A stretch of 64,000 nt of DNA from Piscicola geometra (Eukaryota; Annelida; Clitellata; Hirudinida; Piscicolidae), in assembly GCA_943735955.1 (NCBI GenBank), contig OX030959.1, forward strand, positions 9,840,754 through 9,904,753, in the 5' to 3' direction. The stretch's first letter is position 1; each line of letters begins with the position of its first letter. The notes below the pieces were generated by a model. It saw only the letters and a list, made by a program, of their open reading frames with translations, did not search any database and was not told the DNA's origin. Shown piece by piece: positions 62,341-64,000 of the stretch. The position numbers and the translations under genes are program-made.

Positions 62341-64000
62341 GACAAAGAGAAGGGACAAAGAGAAGAGACAAAGAAAAGAGACAAAGAGAAGAGGCAAAGA
62401 GAAGAGACAAAGAGAAGAGACAAAGAGAAGAGACAAAGAGAAGAGGCAAAGAGAAGAGACAAAGAGAAGAGACAAATAGAAGGGACAAAGAGAAGAGACA
62501 AAGAGAAGAGACAAAGAGAAGAGACAAAGAGAAGAGACAAATAGAAGGGACAAAGAGAAGAGACAAAGAGAAGAGACAAAGAGAAGAGACAAAGAGAAGA
62601 GACAAAGAGAAGAAGCAAAAAGAAGAGACAAAAAGAATAGACAAAGAGAAGAAGCAAAGAAAAGAGACAAAGAGAAGAGACAAAGAAAAGAGACAAAGAG
62701 AAGAAGCAAAGAGAAGAAGCAAAGAAAAGAGACAAAGAGAAGAGACAAAGAGAAGAGACAAAGAGAAGAGACAAAGAGAAGATACAAAGAGAAAAGACAA
62801 AGAGAAGAGACAGAGAAGAGACAAAGAGAAGAGGCAAAGAGAAGAGACAAAGAGAAGGGACAAATAGAATAGACAAAGAGAAGAGACAAAGAGAAGAAGC
62901 AAAGAAAAGAGACAAAGAGAAGAGACAAAGAGAAGAGACAAAGAGAAAAGACAAAGAGAAGATACAAAGAGAAGAGACAAAGAGAAGAGACAAAGAGAAG
63001 AGACAAAGAGAAAAGACAAAGAGAAGAGACAAAGAGAAGAGACAAAGAGAAGAAACAAAGAGAAGAGACAAAGAGAAGAAGCAAAAAGAAGAGACAAAGA
63101 AAAGAGGCAAAGAGAAGAGACAAAGAGAAGAGACAAAGAGAAGAGGCAAAGAGAAGAGACAAAGAGAAGAGACAAAGAGAAGAAGCAAAGAGAAGAGACA
63201 AATAGAATAGACAAAGAGAAGAGACAAAGAGAAGAAGCAAAGAAAAGAGACAAAGAGAAGAGACAAAGAGAAGAGACAAAGAGAAGAGACAAAGAGAAGA
63301 GACAAAGAGAAGAAGCAAAAAGAAGAGACAAAGAAAAGAGGCAAAGAGAAGAGACAAAGAGAAGAGACAAAGAGAAGAGACAAAGAGAAGAGGCAAAGAG
63401 AAGAGACAAAGAAAAGAGACAAAGAGAAGGGACAAAGAGAAGAGACAAATAGAAGAGGCAAAGATAAGATACAAAGAGAAGAAACAAAGAGAAGAGACAA
63501 AGAGAAGAGACAAAGAGAAGAGACAAAGAGAAGATACAAAGAGAAGAGACAAAGAGAAGAGACAAAGAGAAGAGACAAAGAGAAGAGACAAAGAGAAGAG
63601 ACAAAGAGAAGAGACAAAGAGAAGAGACAAAGAGAAGAGACAAAGAGAAGAAGCAAAGAGAAGAAGCAAAGAAAAGAGACAAAGAGAAGAGACAAAGAGA
63701 AGAGACAAAGAGAAGATACAAAGAGAAGAGACAAAGAGAAGAGACAGAGAAGAGACAAAGAGAAGAGGCAAAGAGAAGAGACAAAGAGAAGGGACAAAGA
63801 GAAGAGACAAAGAGAAGAGACAAAGAGAAGAGACAAAGAGAAGAGACAAAGAGAAGAAGTAAAAAGAAGAGACAAAGAAAAGAGGCAAAGAGAAGAGACA
63901 AAGAGAAGAGACAAAGAGAAGAGGCAAAGAGAAGAGACAAAGAGAAGAGACAAAGAGAAGAAGCAAAGAGAAGAGACAAAGAGAAGAGACAGAGAAGAGA
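62341..64000 (+). repeat. 3-kb HOR, copy D (B-type, cut by window edge)
   Basis: AAAAG-type at 62369, CAAATAGAAGGGA at 62473 and 62538, the T-bearing landmark at 63446, and AAGTAAAAAG at 63860 all lie 4,935 bp after their copy B counterparts. The 62473-63446 interval is 973 bp, the B-type length. The window ends in the 11-mer module that follows in copy B near 59.05 kb. Confidence 0.82.

Larger units (their letters stand above)
1..64000 (+). repeat. 13-bp purine-rich satellite array filling the window
   Basis: The window is a head-to-tail array of the monomer CAAAGAGAAGAGA with no unique sequence at either end. Recurrent variants, numbering C as position 1, are: positions 12-13 GA to AG (AAG type), G12 to T (ATA type), A13 to G (AGG type), A11 to G (GGA type), G12 to A (AAA type), G7 to A (AAAAG type), G5 to A, A8 to G (GGAG type), and G5 plus G10 to T (CAAATAGAATAGA). 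There is also an 11-bp monomer, CAGAGAAGAGA, lacking two bases. The consensus is 8 A, 4 G, 1 C and 0 T, giving about 38% GC with extreme strand asymmetry. No monomer in inverted orientation was seen. Established knowledge: long pure arrays of short monomers are typical of eukaryotic satellite DNA. The family is not one I recognise, and I cannot name the organism. Confidence 0.99.

Noticed and set aside
29835..63953. Minus-strand open frame of 11,372 codons, hydrophobic LFVSSLCLFSLSL repeats
   Set aside because: TTG start only, no ATG on that strand, periodic peptide identical in all frames, indels of 11 and 13 bp free to shift frame. It is the reverse reading of the satellite.
32540..63979. 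Minus-strand open frame of 10,479 codons overlapping the previous one in another frame
   Set aside because: Same repeat read in a second frame; two real genes of this size could not share the same strand and peptide.
1..64000. CRISPR array
   Set aside because: Monomers are contiguous with no spacers, and no cas genes are present.
1..64000. Telomeric repeat
   Set aside because: The monomer is 13 bp without TTAGGG-like, TTTAGGG-like or G-triplet composition; no terminal structure is visible.
1..64000. Centromere CENP-B box
   Set aside because: The box needs T and CpG positions that this T-free, CpG-free monomer lacks. Centromere identity is neither supported nor excluded.
1..64000. Transposon or insertion sequence embedded in the satellite
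   Set aside because: I found no stretch departing from the monomer pattern, no terminal inverted repeats and no transposase-like reading frame.
1..64000. Pure assembly or sequencing artefact
   Set aside because: Ordered rare variants, consistent HORs and exact monomer arithmetic argue for real sequence, though collapse or expansion of some HOR copies cannot be excluded without reads.

Overview
The whole 64,000-base window is one uninterrupted tandem array of a 13-bp satellite/minisatellite. I see no gene, RNA gene, transposon, CRISPR array, promoter or unique flanking sequence. Anchored on its single cytosine, the consensus monomer is CAAAGAGAAGAGA (reverse complement TCTCTTCTCTTTG), roughly 4,900 copies, all in the same orientation. 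The plus strand is about 62% A, 31% G, 8% C and almost no T. An array this long and pure points to eukaryotic heterochromatin or a large subtelomeric, pericentromeric or sex/B-chromosome-type satellite block read through by long reads. The sequence does not identify the species, and both ends of the window lie inside the array.

The monomers are not identical. A small set of recurrent variants (AAG, ATA, AGG, GGA or AAA endings, an internal AAAAG form, a T-bearing CAAATAGAATAGA form, and an 11-bp monomer CAGAGAAGAGA) is strung together into long higher-order repeats (HORs). Rare variants used as landmarks show that the HOR period changes along the array. About 966-9931 holds four units of 2,163-2,334 bp; 9932-16823 is irregular, with a 50-bp and a 479-bp local duplication. 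A related core recurs 3,212 bp apart at 16.8 and 20.0 kb, followed by a 1,112-bp tandem duplication at 21-23 kb. A 2.2-kb block occurs near 23.7, 28.8 and 31.5 kb, the last two being a 2.7-kb tandem duplication. Sequence from 26.6 kb reappears 7,781 bp downstream. Units of 0.6-0.74 kb lie at 35.6-38 kb, a 2,293-bp duplication at 38-42.4 kb, a 2,766-bp duplication at 43.8-49.3 kb, a long-short-long trimer of about 2.15 kb at 48.6-53 kb, and a 5,980-bp dimer with a truncated, mosaic second copy from 53.8 kb to the end.

Every landmark spacing I tested is a sum of 13-bp and 11-bp monomers. In the cases where I counted the 11-mers, the number equals what the arithmetic requires, so length change here is quantised in whole monomers.

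The very long open frames are an arithmetic by-product. Because 13 leaves remainder 1 on division by 3, each strand reads the same 13-residue peptide in all three frames, and the consensus has no stop on either strand. Minus-strand stops arise only from five single-base variants in 64 kb, the minus strand has no ATG, and its giant frames open on TTG. I annotate no CDS.
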